A stretch of 33,155 nucleotides of DNA from Porphyromonadaceae bacterium CG2_30_38_12 (GCA_001873635.1 MNZK01000043.1:1-33155), one strand, 5' to 3'; positions 24,593 through 32,851 are shown, counted from the stretch's first letter. The notes: generated by a model from the letters alone, not told the origin. Numbers and translations are program-made.

Positions 24593-26047
24593 ATGAAGTT
24601 ATTTAAGTCAATAATTTTTATTTTCACTTACTTGTTTTTGTTGAGTTGCCAAGACGAAATTTTCACAGTCGATACCTCCAAAAAACTTTCTTTTTCCACT
24701 GATACACTTACATTTGATACCATATTCACATCCATTGGAAGTACTACCGAAAAATTTTTAATTTACAATAACAACAAGCAGGCTTTACGAATTTCACGTA
24801 TCTCATTAGCTGCTGGTACTAATTCAAAATTTCGAATCAATGTAGATGGTACAAACAGTCAAAATAATGTCTTTACAAATATCGAAATTGCTGCCAAAGA
24901 TAGTATGTTTGTTTTTGTTGAAACAACTATTAATCCAACCGCTGATGCCAATCCAATTTTGATTGAGGATTCTGTTGTTTTCGAGTTTAATGGAAACAAA
25001 CAAGGAGTTCTTTTAGAAGCATTTGGACAAAATATGCACCTGATTAAAAGCACTTTGCTTACCAAAAACACCACTTTATTAACCGATAAACCTTATCTTA
25101 TCTACGATTACTTAGCTATCGACTTCAGAAAAACACTTACAATCCCTGCGGGTTGTAAACTTTATTTTCATAACAATGCAAATTTAATTATTTATGGTAA
25201 TTTAATCACAGCGGGCACTTTCGAAAATCCAGTTAGCATGCAAGGCGACCGCTTGGATAAGGTTAAATTTTTAGATCCCGTATCATATAATTATGTTGCT
25301 GGTCAATGGGGTGGCGTCTATTTTTTATCTCCCACTGGAAATCATAAATTAAAAAACACAAACATTACGAGTGGCTATGTTGGTATTTATTCTCCTAACG
25401 AAGACAGATCTACCCTACCAACTATTGACATCGAAAATTGCAAGATTCACAATTTTGTATATTATGGCATTGTGGCTCAAAACACAAATGTTACAGTAAA
25501 AAATTCAGAAATCTCTAATACAGGTAGTTATACTGTTTTTTTAAATGGTGGTAAACATGTTTTTTTGCAGTCCACTATTGCAAATTATTATGCCAACAAT
25601 TCTTTTGAACCAAGCTCCAGAGATAAAACTCCAGCAGTTATGATTATGGGCTTACAGCGTTCGGCACCTATGCAAACGGAGTTTGTTAATTGTATTGTTT
25701 CCGGAACTATGGACAATGAATTGTCCATTGCAAGTCGCTTTCTTACTGATTATAAAGGAGCTTTCTCGTACTCCTACATCAAACGAAAAGATAAATACGA
25801 ATTAAGCCAGTTTAAACATATTAGATGGTACAACTTTGATGATACTGTTTTCAAACAAAGCACGTACAATTACGAACAAAAAAAGTATTTTGATTTTATG
25901 CCCGACTCTATTTCACCCGCTCGCCACATTGCCGATCCTGCTACGGCATCGCGATTCCCCTTCGATTTGAATGGGAAAAATCGTTTTTCGGATGGTGAGC
26001 CAGATGCTGGAGCTTATGAGTGGCTACCAACTTCCCAAAACAATTGA
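24593..26047 (+). CDS. Beta-helix lipoprotein paired with porT
   Basis: A 484 aa predicted lipoprotein of unknown function. Signal peptide with lipobox FLLSC (Cys19), followed by QDE, so probably exported to the cell envelope. Residues about 30-150 look like an immunoglobulin-like or choice-of-anchor beta domain (LTFDTIFTSIGSTTEKFLIYNNN). Residues about 165-400 carry irregular short repeats of a right-handed parallel beta helix (LIIYGNLITAG, GGVYFLSP, HNFVYYGIVAQNTNVTVKNSEISNTG). The tail DGEPDAGAYEW is a common ending of such proteins. The ATG is 8 bases after the porT-like stop, and the ppdK promoter overlaps its own stop codon. No catalytic residues can be named. Confidence 0.85.
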   Translation: MKLFKSIIFIFTYLFLLSCQDEIFTVDTSKKLSFSTDTLTFDTIFTSIGSTTEKFLIYNNNKQALRISRISLAAGTNSKFRINVDGTNSQNNVFTNIEIAAKDSMFVFVETTINPTADANPILIEDSVVFEFNGNKQGVLLEAFGQNMHLIKSTLLTKNTTLLTDKPYLIYDYLAIDFRKTLTIPAGCKLYFHNNANLIIYGNLITAGTFENPVSMQGDRLDKVKFLDPVSYNYVAGQWGGVYFLSPTGNHKLKNTNITSGYVGIYSPNEDRSTLPTIDIENCKIHNFVYYGIVAQNTNVTVKNSEISNTGSYTVFLNGGKHVFLQSTIANYYANNSFEPSSRDKTPAVMIMGLQRSAPMQTEFVNCIVSGTMDNELSIASRFLTDYKGAFSYSYIKRKDKYELSQFKHIRWYNFDDTVFKQSTYNYEQKKYFDFMPDSISPARHIADPATASRFPFDLNGKNRFSDGEPDAGAYEWLPTSQNN

Positions 26048-26073
26048 TTTTTTCACCAAAATAATTATCTTTG
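26044..26073 (+). promoter_or_regulatory. Promoter for ppdK
   Basis: TTG (26044-26046), 19 bases, TATCTTTG (26066-26073), a full Bacteroidota -33/-7 match. The TTG overlaps the stop codon of the beta-helix lipoprotein gene. The inferred start near 26080 leaves about 30 bases before the ppdK ATG. Confidence 0.7.
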
Positions 26074-26110
26074 CATCTTGTTTTCAAACTTTATAAATTA
26101 AACTAATAAC

Positions 26111-28834
26111 ATGAGTAACACAAAAAGAGTCTATACCTTTGGCAATGGAAGTGCTGAGGGCAAAGCAGAAATGAAAAATTTGCTCGGTGGCAAAGGAGCT
26201 AATCTTGCAGAAATGAACTTAATAGGAGTGCCCGTTCCTCCGGGTTTTACCATTACAACCGATGTGTGTAACGAGTATTTTCAAATTGGAAAAGATAAGG
26301 TTGTTGATCTACTCAAACCAGAAGTTGAAAAAGCTATTCAATCCGTCGAAAAATTAATGAACTCTAAATTTGGAGATGTTGAAAATCCTTTGTTAGTTTC
26401 TGTTCGTTCGGGTGCACGCGCTTCTATGCCTGGTATGATGGATACCATTCTTAATTTAGGATTAAATGATTCAGTTGTCGAAGGACTTGTTCGGAAAACT
26501 GGAAATGCTCGCTTTGCATGGGATTCATACCGTCGTTTTGTTCAAATGTATGGCGATGTGGTGTTAGGAATGAAACCAGTTAATAAAAATGACATTGATC
26601 CTTTTGAAGAAATTATTGAAAGCGTAAAGGAAGAAAAAGGGGTTCACTTAGATACGGAACTTTCCGTGGATGATTTAAAATCATTGGTTACAAAATTCAA
26701 AGCTGCTGTCCTAAAACAAACAGGTCATAATTTCCCTGAATCAGCTTATGAGCAATTGTGGGGTGCCGTTTGTTCCGTGTTCGATTCGTGGATGAACGAT
26801 CGTGCTATTTTATATCGCAAAATGGAAGGTATTCCTGCCGAATGGGGCACCGCAGTAACTGTTCAATCGATGGTATTTGGAAACATGGGCGAAACATCTG
26901 CTACTGGGGTTTGCTTTAGCCGTGATGCTGCTACGGGCGAAGATCAGTTTATTGGTGAATACTTAATCAATGCACAGGGAGAGGATGTAGTTGCCGGAAT
27001 TCGTACACCTCAACAAATTACCAAAGAAGGTTCACAACGCTGGGCGAAGCTTGCAGGAATTTCTGAAAACGTACGTGCGTCAAAATATCCATCTATGGAG
27101 GAAGCAATGCCTGCCATTTACAAAGAATTAGATGCTATCCAAACTAAATTAGAAAACCATTACAAGGATATGCAGGATATGGAATTTACTGTGCAAGAAG
27201 GTAAATTATGGTTTTTGCAAACGCGTAATGGTAAACGTACAGGAGCTGCCATGGTTAAAATTGCTGTTGATATGCTTCACCAAGGAATGATTGACGAAAA
27301 AACAGCTGTTTTGCGTGTTGATCCAATCCGCTTAGATGAATTGCTGCACCCTGTGTTTAATAAAACAGCGCTTCAAAATGCCAAATTAATAACCAAAGGT
27401 TTAGCTGCATCGCCCGGAGCTGCTTCCGGACGCGTAGTGTTCAACGCCGATGATGCTGCCGAATGGGCAGAACATGGTGAACAAGTTATCATGGTTCGCA
27501 TTGAAACATCGCCCGAAGATTTGGCTGGTATGGCTGCCGCTCAGGGTATTCTTACAGCTCGCGGTGGTATGACTTCGCATGCAGCTGTTGTAGCTCGCGG
27601 AATGGGTAAATGTTGTGTTTCAGGTGCTGGTACTCTGAAAATTGATTATTCATCTAAAATTATGGAAGTGGATGACATTACAGTTAAAGAAGGCGATTAC
27701 ATTTCATTAAATGGTTCTACTGGTGATATCTTCTTAGGAAAAGTAGCTACATCAGCAGCTGAATTGGACGCCGATTTTGCCGAATTAATGTCTCTGGCTG
27801 ACAAATATACCAAAATGTCTGTACGAACAAATGCTGACACGCCACACGATGCGCAAGTTGCTCGTAAGTTTGGAGCTTCAGGTATCGGACTTTGCCGCAC
27901 CGAACACATGTTCTTTGAAGGTGAAAAAATAAAAGCCATGCGCGAAATGATTTTAGCTGAAAATGTTGAAGGACGTCGCATTGCATTGGCAAAAATTTTA
28001 CCTTATCAACAAGCAGATTTTGAAGGTATCTTTGAAGCTATGGCAGGTTGTCCGGTTACAGTTCGTCTGCTCGATCCACCCTTACACGAATTTGTTCCTC
28101 ACGATCAAAAAGGACAACAAGAAATGGCTGAGGCTATGGGCGTTTCTATCAAAGCTATAAAACAACGCGTTGATGCTCTTCACGAACAAAATCCGATGCT
28201 GGGACACCGTGGATGCCGCTTAGGAAATACGTATCCTGAAATTACGGAAATGCAAACTCGCGCAATTCTTGGCGCTGCTTTAGCACTCAAGAAACGTGGA
28301 ATTGTAGCTATTCCCGAAATAATGGTACCTTTAGTAGGTATAAAATATGAATTTAATGAGCAAGATGTCATTATCCGAAATACTGCCGAAAAACTTTTTG
28401 CCGAAGTTGGTGATAGCATTGAATTTAAAGTGGGAACTATGATAGAAGTTCCTCGTGCTGCCCTAACAGCAGGTAAAATAGCTGAGAAAGCCGAATTCTT
28501 CTCCTTCGGAACAAACGATTTGACGCAAATGACCTTTGGTTATTCACGCGATGATATTGCATCGTTTTTACCCGTATATTTGGAAAAGAAAATCTTAAAA
28601 GTGGATCCATTCCAAGTGCTTGACCAAAATGGAGTAGGGCAGTTGGTTAAATTAGCAACCGAAAGTGGTAGAAATGTCCGCCCATCGCTTAAAGTAGGTA
28701 TTTGTGGTGAGCATGGTGGCGAACCATCATCAGTTGAGTTTTGCCATAAAGTTGGCTTAAATTATGTTAGTTGCTCGCCATTCCGTGTGCCTATTGCACG
28801 CTTAGCTGCTGCACAAGCTGCTTTGAAGTACTGA
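26111..28834 (+). CDS. ppdK: Pyruvate, phosphate dikinase
   Basis: Interconverts pyruvate + ATP + phosphate and PEP + AMP + PPi. The 907 aa length is typical for the bacterial enzyme. The N-terminal nucleotide-binding domain has LLGGKGANLAEM (about 24-35) and SVRSGARASMPGMMDT. The central domain has the phosphohistidine motif GGMTSHAAVVARGMGKCC (His near residue 483). The C-terminal TIM barrel binds pyruvate/PEP and has GLCRTEHMFF, GHRGCRLG, FSFGTNDLTQMTFG and the catalytic Cys in VGICGEHGGEP. With PPi-dependent Pfp it allows PPi-linked glycolysis or PEP synthesis. It has its own promoter and a strong terminator. Confidence 0.97.
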   Translation: MSNTKRVYTFGNGSAEGKAEMKNLLGGKGANLAEMNLIGVPVPPGFTITTDVCNEYFQIGKDKVVDLLKPEVEKAIQSVEKLMNSKFGDVENPLLVSVRSGARASMPGMMDTILNLGLNDSVVEGLVRKTGNARFAWDSYRRFVQMYGDVVLGMKPVNKNDIDPFEEIIESVKEEKGVHLDTELSVDDLKSLVTKFKAAVLKQTGHNFPESAYEQLWGAVCSVFDSWMNDRAILYRKMEGIPAEWGTAVTVQSMVFGNMGETSATGVCFSRDAATGEDQFIGEYLINAQGEDVVAGIRTPQQITKEGSQRWAKLAGISENVRASKYPSMEEAMPAIYKELDAIQTKLENHYKDMQDMEFTVQEGKLWFLQTRNGKRTGAAMVKIAVDMLHQGMIDEKTAVLRVDPIRLDELLHPVFNKTALQNAKLITKGLAASPGAASGRVVFNADDAAEWAEHGEQVIMVRIETSPEDLAGMAAAQGILTARGGMTSHAAVVARGMGKCCVSGAGTLKIDYSSKIMEVDDITVKEGDYISLNGSTGDIFLGKVATSAAELDADFAELMSLADKYTKMSVRTNADTPHDAQVARKFGASGIGLCRTEHMFFEGEKIKAMREMILAENVEGRRIALAKILPYQQADFEGIFEAMAGCPVTVRLLDPPLHEFVPHDQKGQQEMAEAMGVSIKAIKQRVDALHEQNPMLGHRGCRLGNTYPEITEMQTRAILGAALALKKRGIVAIPEIMVPLVGIKYEFNEQDVIIRNTAEKLFAEVGDSIEFKVGTMIEVPRAALTAGKIAEKAEFFSFGTNDLTQMTFGYSRDDIASFLPVYLEKKILKVDPFQVLDQNGVGQLVKLATESGRNVRPSLKVGICGEHGGEPSSVEFCHKVGLNYVSCSPFRVPIARLAAAQAALKY

Positions 28835-28849
28835 TTCTTTTCCTTATTA

Positions 28850-28895
28850 ACACAAAAAAAGCTGCAAATGAATTTCATTGCAGCTTTTTTTGTGT
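28850..28895. terminator. Bidirectional terminator between ppdK and the GntR regulator
   Basis: ACACAAAAAAAGCTGCA pairs with TGCAGCTTTTTTTGTGT across a short inner stem (AATGA/TCATT with one bulged A). An A-run on the left and a T-run on the right allow use in both directions, fitting the two convergent genes. Confidence 0.85.
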
Positions 28896-28917
28896 ATAAT
28901 GCGTAGTTCAATTTTTT

Positions 28918-29613
28918 TTAGGAATGAATAGTTTCAATTTTTTGCTTTGCAAAATTCAAAACACCCTGTAAATGCTTTCGCATAATTTGTTCGGCAAGAA
29001 GTGCCTCTTTTTGCTCAATTGCATCTAACATTTGTTCATGTTCGTCCGATACAATGGTATTGGGTGCGCATATTCTATCTCGTTGGTAAATAGTCATTAT
29101 ATCTGGTATAACTATCATAAGCATAGCTTTTAATACAGGATTGTGACTTGCCTCGGCTATAGCTCTGTGAAAAGCAAAATCATAACTAACGCGTTCGTCT
29201 GTATTAAAAAACTTCAAATAATTTGCCAAAGCTATCCTCAAATTTTCAATATCCTCAGGCGTTCTGCGCTCTGCACAAAGCTTTATGGCATTTGTTTCTA
29301 ACAATACACGAGTTTCTACTAATGAATAAAAATCATAATCTTGTAAATTCAGCACATCCGAAATCAACCCATCTAAAGTAGTTATATCTAATCCATTAAC
29401 CACTGAACCACTTTGAGGTAAGGTTTTAATAATACCGTAGAACTCAAGCTTGTGAAGAGCTTCCCGAATCTGAGTGCGACCAACTCCTAAATCAGATGCT
29501 AATTTTCGTTCTGCAGGTAATTTATCTCCTGGCTTTAATGTGCCCGAATTAATCATTTCTTTAACTTGAGAAATAACATAATCGGTATTTTTATTACTAA
29601 CTTGATCACTCAT
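28918..29613 (-). CDS. GntR-family (FadR subfamily) transcriptional regulator
   Basis: A 231 aa ligand-responsive repressor or activator. The N-terminal winged helix (about 10-75) contains GDKLPAERKLASDLGVGRTQIREALHKLE, the GntR signature. The C-terminal all-helical FCD ligand domain (about 95-220) has ETRVLLETNAIKL, FAFHRAIAEASHNPVL and DEHEQMLDAIEQKEALLAEQIMRKHL, with the Asp/His residues that bind metal and carboxylates in this family. The longer open frame would overlap fabH; the ATG at 29613 (MSDQVSNKNTDYV) is preferred. It is 28 bases after fabH and a 25-base palindrome abuts its start, suggesting autoregulation. Members control lactate, gluconate, amino-acid or fatty-acid metabolism; the ligand here is unknown. 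Confidence 0.9.
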   Translation of the reverse strand: MSDQVSNKNTDYVISQVKEMINSGTLKPGDKLPAERKLASDLGVGRTQIREALHKLEFYGIIKTLPQSGSVVNGLDITTLDGLISDVLNLQDYDFYSLVETRVLLETNAIKLCAERRTPEDIENLRIALANYLKFFNTDERVSYDFAFHRAIAEASHNPVLKAMLMIVIPDIMTIYQRDRICAPNTIVSDEHEQMLDAIEQKEALLAEQIMRKHLQGVLNFAKQKIETIHS

Positions 29614-29638
29614 TTTCAATAAAATAATATTATTGAAA
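29614..29638. promoter_or_regulatory. Palindrome upstream of the GntR gene, candidate operator
   Basis: TTTCAATAA (29614-29622) and TTATTGAAA (29630-29638) are perfect 9-base inverted arms around 7 bases. It fills the gap between the fabH stop and the regulator ATG, touching the ATG. GntR proteins bind short palindromes and often control themselves. No T-run follows, so a terminator is unlikely. Confidence 0.4.
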
Positions 29639-29641
29639 TAC

Positions 29642-30631
29642 TCAATATCCCCATTTAACCCAAACAGCACCCCAAGTAAAACCGGCACCAAAAGCTGTTA
29701 AGATTAAATTATCACCTTTTTTGAATTTTTTTTCAGATTCCCACATACATAAAGGAATGCTCGCTGCTGAAGTATTTCCAAAACGGTCAATATTTATAAT
29801 AGCTTTTTCGGGAGCAACGCCTGTGCGGCTAATTACAGCATCGATAATTCGAAGATTTGCTTGATGAGGAATTAACCAGGCAATGTCTTCACCTTTCAGA
29901 TTGTTTTTATCCATCAAGTCGCCCGATACACCTGCCATGTTTGTTACTGCATGCTTATATACATTTTGACCTTCTTGATAAATACCATGCTCGTTACGGT
30001 CGATGGTTTCGTGCGAAGAAGGATTGGCTGAACCTCCTGCTTTGAGCATCAAATGTTTTCCGCCAGCGCCATCCGTAAATATCAACGAATCCATCACTCC
30101 AAAAGCTTCATGGGTAGGTTCTAATAAAACCACACCTGCACCATCCCCAAAAAGTGGTGCAGTCGTGCGGTCATTGTAATTTGTAATTGATGACATTTTG
30201 TCGGCACCAAACACGAGCACTTTTTTGTATTGACCTGATTTAATGAAATTTGAAGCCGTGTTCAAAGCAACAATAAAACCAGAACATGCAGCTTGCAAAT
30301 CAAAAGCAAGTGCATTCTTAATGCCTAATTTATCTGCTATCATAGCTGCACACGATGGAAAAATATAATCAGGGGTTGTTGTACCCACTATAATTAGATC
30401 TATTTCTTCTGGTTTTGTACCAGTCTTAGAAAATAAATCTTCTGCTGCCTTGGCAGCCATAAATGAAGTACCCGTATTAGGCTCTTTCAGTATGCGACGT
30501 TCTTTGATACCCACGCGAGATGTAATCCACTCATCGCTAGTATCCATCATTGTACTAAGTTCTTGATTGTTAAGAATGTATTCTGGAACGTAACCTCCTA
30601 CACCCGTAATTACTGCTTGAATCTGAGACAT
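29642..30631 (-). CDS. fabH: 3-oxoacyl-ACP synthase III
   Basis: Starts fatty-acid synthesis by condensing an acyl-CoA (acetyl- or branched) with malonyl-ACP. The 329 aa thiolase-fold enzyme has the full catalytic triad: Cys116 in DLQAACSGF, His256 in WLIPHQANLRI and Asn286 in RFGNTSAAS. The C-terminal loop is LTAFGAGFTWGAVWVKW. It lies downstream of yceD and rpmF, a conserved neighbourhood, but plsX, which often sits between rpmF and fabH, is absent here. A terminator-like hairpin separates it from rpmF, so it may have partial read-through or an unseen promoter. Confidence 0.96.
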   Translation of the reverse strand: MSQIQAVITGVGGYVPEYILNNQELSTMMDTSDEWITSRVGIKERRILKEPNTGTSFMAAKAAEDLFSKTGTKPEEIDLIIVGTTTPDYIFPSCAAMIADKLGIKNALAFDLQAACSGFIVALNTASNFIKSGQYKKVLVFGADKMSSITNYNDRTTAPLFGDGAGVVLLEPTHEAFGVMDSLIFTDGAGGKHLMLKAGGSANPSSHETIDRNEHGIYQEGQNVYKHAVTNMAGVSGDLMDKNNLKGEDIAWLIPHQANLRIIDAVISRTGVAPEKAIINIDRFGNTSAASIPLCMWESEKKFKKGDNLILTAFGAGFTWGAVWVKWGY

Positions 30632-30650
30632 AAAATAATGATTTAGTGTA

Positions 30651-30718
30651 AATAAAAACTAAGCCCAAAGTTTTTTACCATGGGCTTATTTGAAATTATT
30701 TGTCGCACCAAAGCGACA
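30651..30718 (-). terminator. Two successive hairpins between rpmF and fabH
   Basis: In transcription order (minus strand) the first hairpin pairs TGTCGC with GCGACA (30713-30718 and 30701-30706; 6-base loop). The second pairs AAGCCCA with TGGGCTT (30661-30667 and 30681-30687; 13-base loop) and is followed by AGTTTTTATT. The second has terminator form; the first has no T-run. Together they fill most of the 95-base gap and may reduce transcription into fabH. Confidence 0.6.
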
Positions 30719-30726
30719 TCGACTTT

Positions 30727-30912
30727 TTATACAGTAGCAAGTTTTTCAATTGCTAATTTTCCTCTATAATAACCACATTCGCCACATACAGTGTGGTAAA
30801 TATGTGTTGCACCACAGTTTGAGCATACTGCTAATGTTGGAGCTTCTGCTTTATAATGTGTTCTTCTTTTTGCGGTACGGGTCTTCGAATGTTTTCTCTT
30901 GGGATGTGCCAT
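30727..30912 (-). CDS. rpmF: 50S ribosomal protein L32
   Basis: Small basic protein of the large ribosomal subunit, 61 aa. The N-terminus MAHPKRKHSKTRTAKRRTHY is typical of L32. Four cysteines (30, 33, 43, 46) in CSNC and CGEC form the zinc ribbon, so this is the zinc-binding form. It starts 21 bases after the yceD stop, in the conserved yceD-rpmF pair. Confidence 0.97.
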   Translation of the reverse strand: MAHPKRKHSKTRTAKRRTHYKAEAPTLAVCSNCGATHIYHTVCGECGYYRGKLAIEKLATV

Positions 30913-30933
30913 CGTTTTTTTATTTAATTGTTT

Positions 30934-31500
30934 CTAATTGTTTTCTAATATATTTTGCAAACCATCCCAGCGAGGATCGTGTGCTGTTTCTTCACTTTCT
31001 ATTTCATCGTCATCATCATCCAATTCAATATCATCAGTATCATCTTTGGAACGTGAAATGTGTTTTTTCAATTTCGTTACCATTGTTTTGTTACATTCTC
31101 CTACGGCATGTACATGCTTCATGGGGATATTCAAAACAATAAATTCGTATAAAAACCATGCTATATTTATAGCTCCTTCCGATTCGGGTACAATTACAAT
31201 TTCATCTTCTTCCGAAAATTTGTCACCAAATTTCACAAGAAGTTTTTCTTTGTAATTAATTGATTGCTCCATATCTTCTAAGCAACGATTGCATGGAACT
31301 ATAACCATACCATTTAATACAAATGAGAGCTCAAATGATCCTGACTTACGTTGCACAATTACTTTGGCATTCACAATACCTTTTTGAACTTCAGGACTAT
31401 CTATTTTTTTAAAATAAACATCATCAAGCACATACTCATACACACGACTATCTTCGCTTAAGTCCTTTAATACAACATTATAAGTTCCAAATTTCGACAT
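30934..31500 (-). CDS. yceD: YceD/DUF177-family protein
   Basis: A 188 aa member of the DUF177 family, conserved next to rpmF and linked to 23S rRNA/large-subunit assembly in bacteria and plastids. The diagnostic CNRC pair (Cys70, Cys73) lies in VIVPCNRCLEDM. The C-terminal region has a very acidic stretch (about residues 150-172, DIELDDDDDEIESEE) before the conserved-looking DPRWDGLQNIL end. It heads the yceD-rpmF-fabH cluster, with a -7 promoter box just upstream. Confidence 0.92.
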   Translation of the reverse strand: MSKFGTYNVVLKDLSEDSRVYEYVLDDVYFKKIDSPEVQKGIVNAKVIVQRKSGSFELSFVLNGMVIVPCNRCLEDMEQSINYKEKLLVKFGDKFSEEDEIVIVPESEGAINIAWFLYEFIVLNIPMKHVHAVGECNKTMVTKLKKHISRSKDDTDDIELDDDDDEIESEETAHDPRWDGLQNILENN

Positions 31501-31524
31501 AAATTACATAATAATTAAACCGTG

Positions 31525-31532
31525 CAAAGGTA
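31525..31532 (-). promoter_or_regulatory. -7 promoter box for yceD-rpmF
   Basis: TACCTTTG on the minus strand (TAnnTTTG), about 25 bases before the yceD ATG, implying a short leader. No TTG at a good -33 distance. Confidence 0.5.
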
Positions 31533-31649
31533 CAAAAATCTGATTACATATAAAATACTTTTATTTTATATTTTCAAATAAAATAACAAAAAACAATTAA
31601 CTTTCTGAATATCTGATTTTTATAACACCTACCAGCACTTAAATATATC

Positions 31650-32813
31650 TCAATCTGGTTGTTTTAGCTGTATTCTGAAGGTCGTTCCTTTGCCTATTTC
31701 CGATTGTTTAACAAATATTTTACCGTTATGGTATTCCTCTACGATGCGTTTTACTAACGAAAGTCCTAATCCCCAACCTCTTGATTTGGTTGTGAATCCA
31801 GGTGAAAAAACTGTTTTAAATTTACTTCGCTCAATTCCCTTACCGGTATCTTTTACATCCACCACAATATACGTATCTTTCTGCGAAACAAAAATATCAA
31901 TATTTCCAATACCATCCATAGCATCGATGGCATTTTTGCACAAATTTTCGATTACCCATTCAAATAGAGCAATGTTTAAATAAATAAACAAGGGACTTTC
32001 TTGCTCGTAATGACAATCGATAGCTACTTTTTGTGACGAACGTTTATTCATATAATCCAACGCATTATTCAATGTTTCGTTCAAACTTACTAAATGCAAA
32101 TCGGGGGCAGAGCCAATTTTGGAAAACCGTTCTGCAATAATTTGTAAACGGTGAACATCTTTGGACATTTCAGCTATCATCGTATCTTGCTCGTGGCGCA
32201 ATTTTAATAAATCAACCCAAGCAAGTAACGAGGATATTGGTGTTCCCAACTGGTGAGCTGTTTCTTTGGACAGCCCAACCCAAACACGATTTTGTTCTGC
32301 TCGCTTTGTACTCGAAAAAGCAAAAAATGATATGAGAAAAAAAATAAAAATGACAGCAAACTGAATGTATGGAAAATAATAAAGTTTCTTGAACAAGAAT
32401 GAATCATCGTAATAAATATACTGTTTAGTATTTCCTAAATCTACAACAATAGCTGGTCGTTTGGACTTTAACTTTGAAATTAATTGCTTGTAAAACGCTG
32501 AAATATTTTTCTTAGGTTTAATAACGTTGCGTGTGTGGATCAGTTGGTTATTTTCATCGGCAATAATGACAGGTATAGTGGTGTTACCTTCAATTATACT
32601 TAAAATAAAATCGATGTTTGTGTTTTCATCTGCCAATATGAATTGGCGAGTTGCTTCAGCCCAAATTTCAATTTTTTTTTGCTCTTCTATTGCCAAATCT
32701 TTTGCTAACTTATTGGTAAAGAGGGTAGAGATTATAATAATTGCTGCACCAATAACGATAAATATCAGTTTAAAATGACGTGATATTTCAAGAATATTTA
32801 TTATTTTTCTCAT
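31650..32813 (-). CDS. Orphan membrane sensor histidine kinase
   Basis: A 387 aa inner-membrane two-component kinase. Two transmembrane segments (about 14-33 and 148-168) flank an extracytoplasmic sensor of about 115 residues. The phosphoacceptor His187 lies in ETAHQLGTPISSLLAW. The HATPase domain shows the N box ENLCKNAIDAM, G1 DTGKGI, F-box-like FSPGFTTK and G2 GWGLGLSLVK. No HAMP domain is obvious. The open frame begins 14 codons earlier (32855), but the ATG at 32813 (MRKIINILEI) is preferred because the candidate -7 box lies between the two. No response regulator gene is in the window, so its partner and signal are unknown. Confidence 0.9.
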   Translation of the reverse strand: MRKIINILEISRHFKLIFIVIGAAIIIISTLFTNKLAKDLAIEEQKKIEIWAEATRQFILADENTNIDFILSIIEGNTTIPVIIADENNQLIHTRNVIKPKKNISAFYKQLISKLKSKRPAIVVDLGNTKQYIYYDDSFLFKKLYYFPYIQFAVIFIFFLISFFAFSSTKRAEQNRVWVGLSKETAHQLGTPISSLLAWVDLLKLRHEQDTMIAEMSKDVHRLQIIAERFSKIGSAPDLHLVSLNETLNNALDYMNKRSSQKVAIDCHYEQESPLFIYLNIALFEWVIENLCKNAIDAMDGIGNIDIFVSQKDTYIVVDVKDTGKGIERSKFKTVFSPGFTTKSRGWGLGLSLVKRIVEEYHNGKIFVKQSEIGKGTTFRIQLKQPD

Positions 32814-32843
32814 GTTAATTTTAATTATCGTATAAGAAAGGGT

Positions 32844-32851
32844 CAAAAGTA
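32844..32851 (-). promoter_or_regulatory. -7 promoter box for the histidine kinase
   Basis: TACTTTTG on the minus strand (TAnnTTTG), same as the ridA box. A TTG lies 23 bases further upstream (32877-32875), a little far. The inferred start near 32837 is downstream of the ATG at 32855 and upstream of the ATG at 32813. Confidence 0.45.

Noticed and set aside
29614-29691. N-terminal extension of the GntR regulator into fabH
   Set aside because: The extra 26 residues overlap the fabH end, are out of keeping with the family N-terminus, and an ATG at 29613 gives a normal-length protein.
31561-31586. AT-only inverted repeat (TTATTTTAT/ATAAAATAA) after the kinase gene as a terminator
   Set aside because: The stem has no G-C pair and no distinct T-run follows on the minus strand, so it is indistinguishable from AT-rich background.
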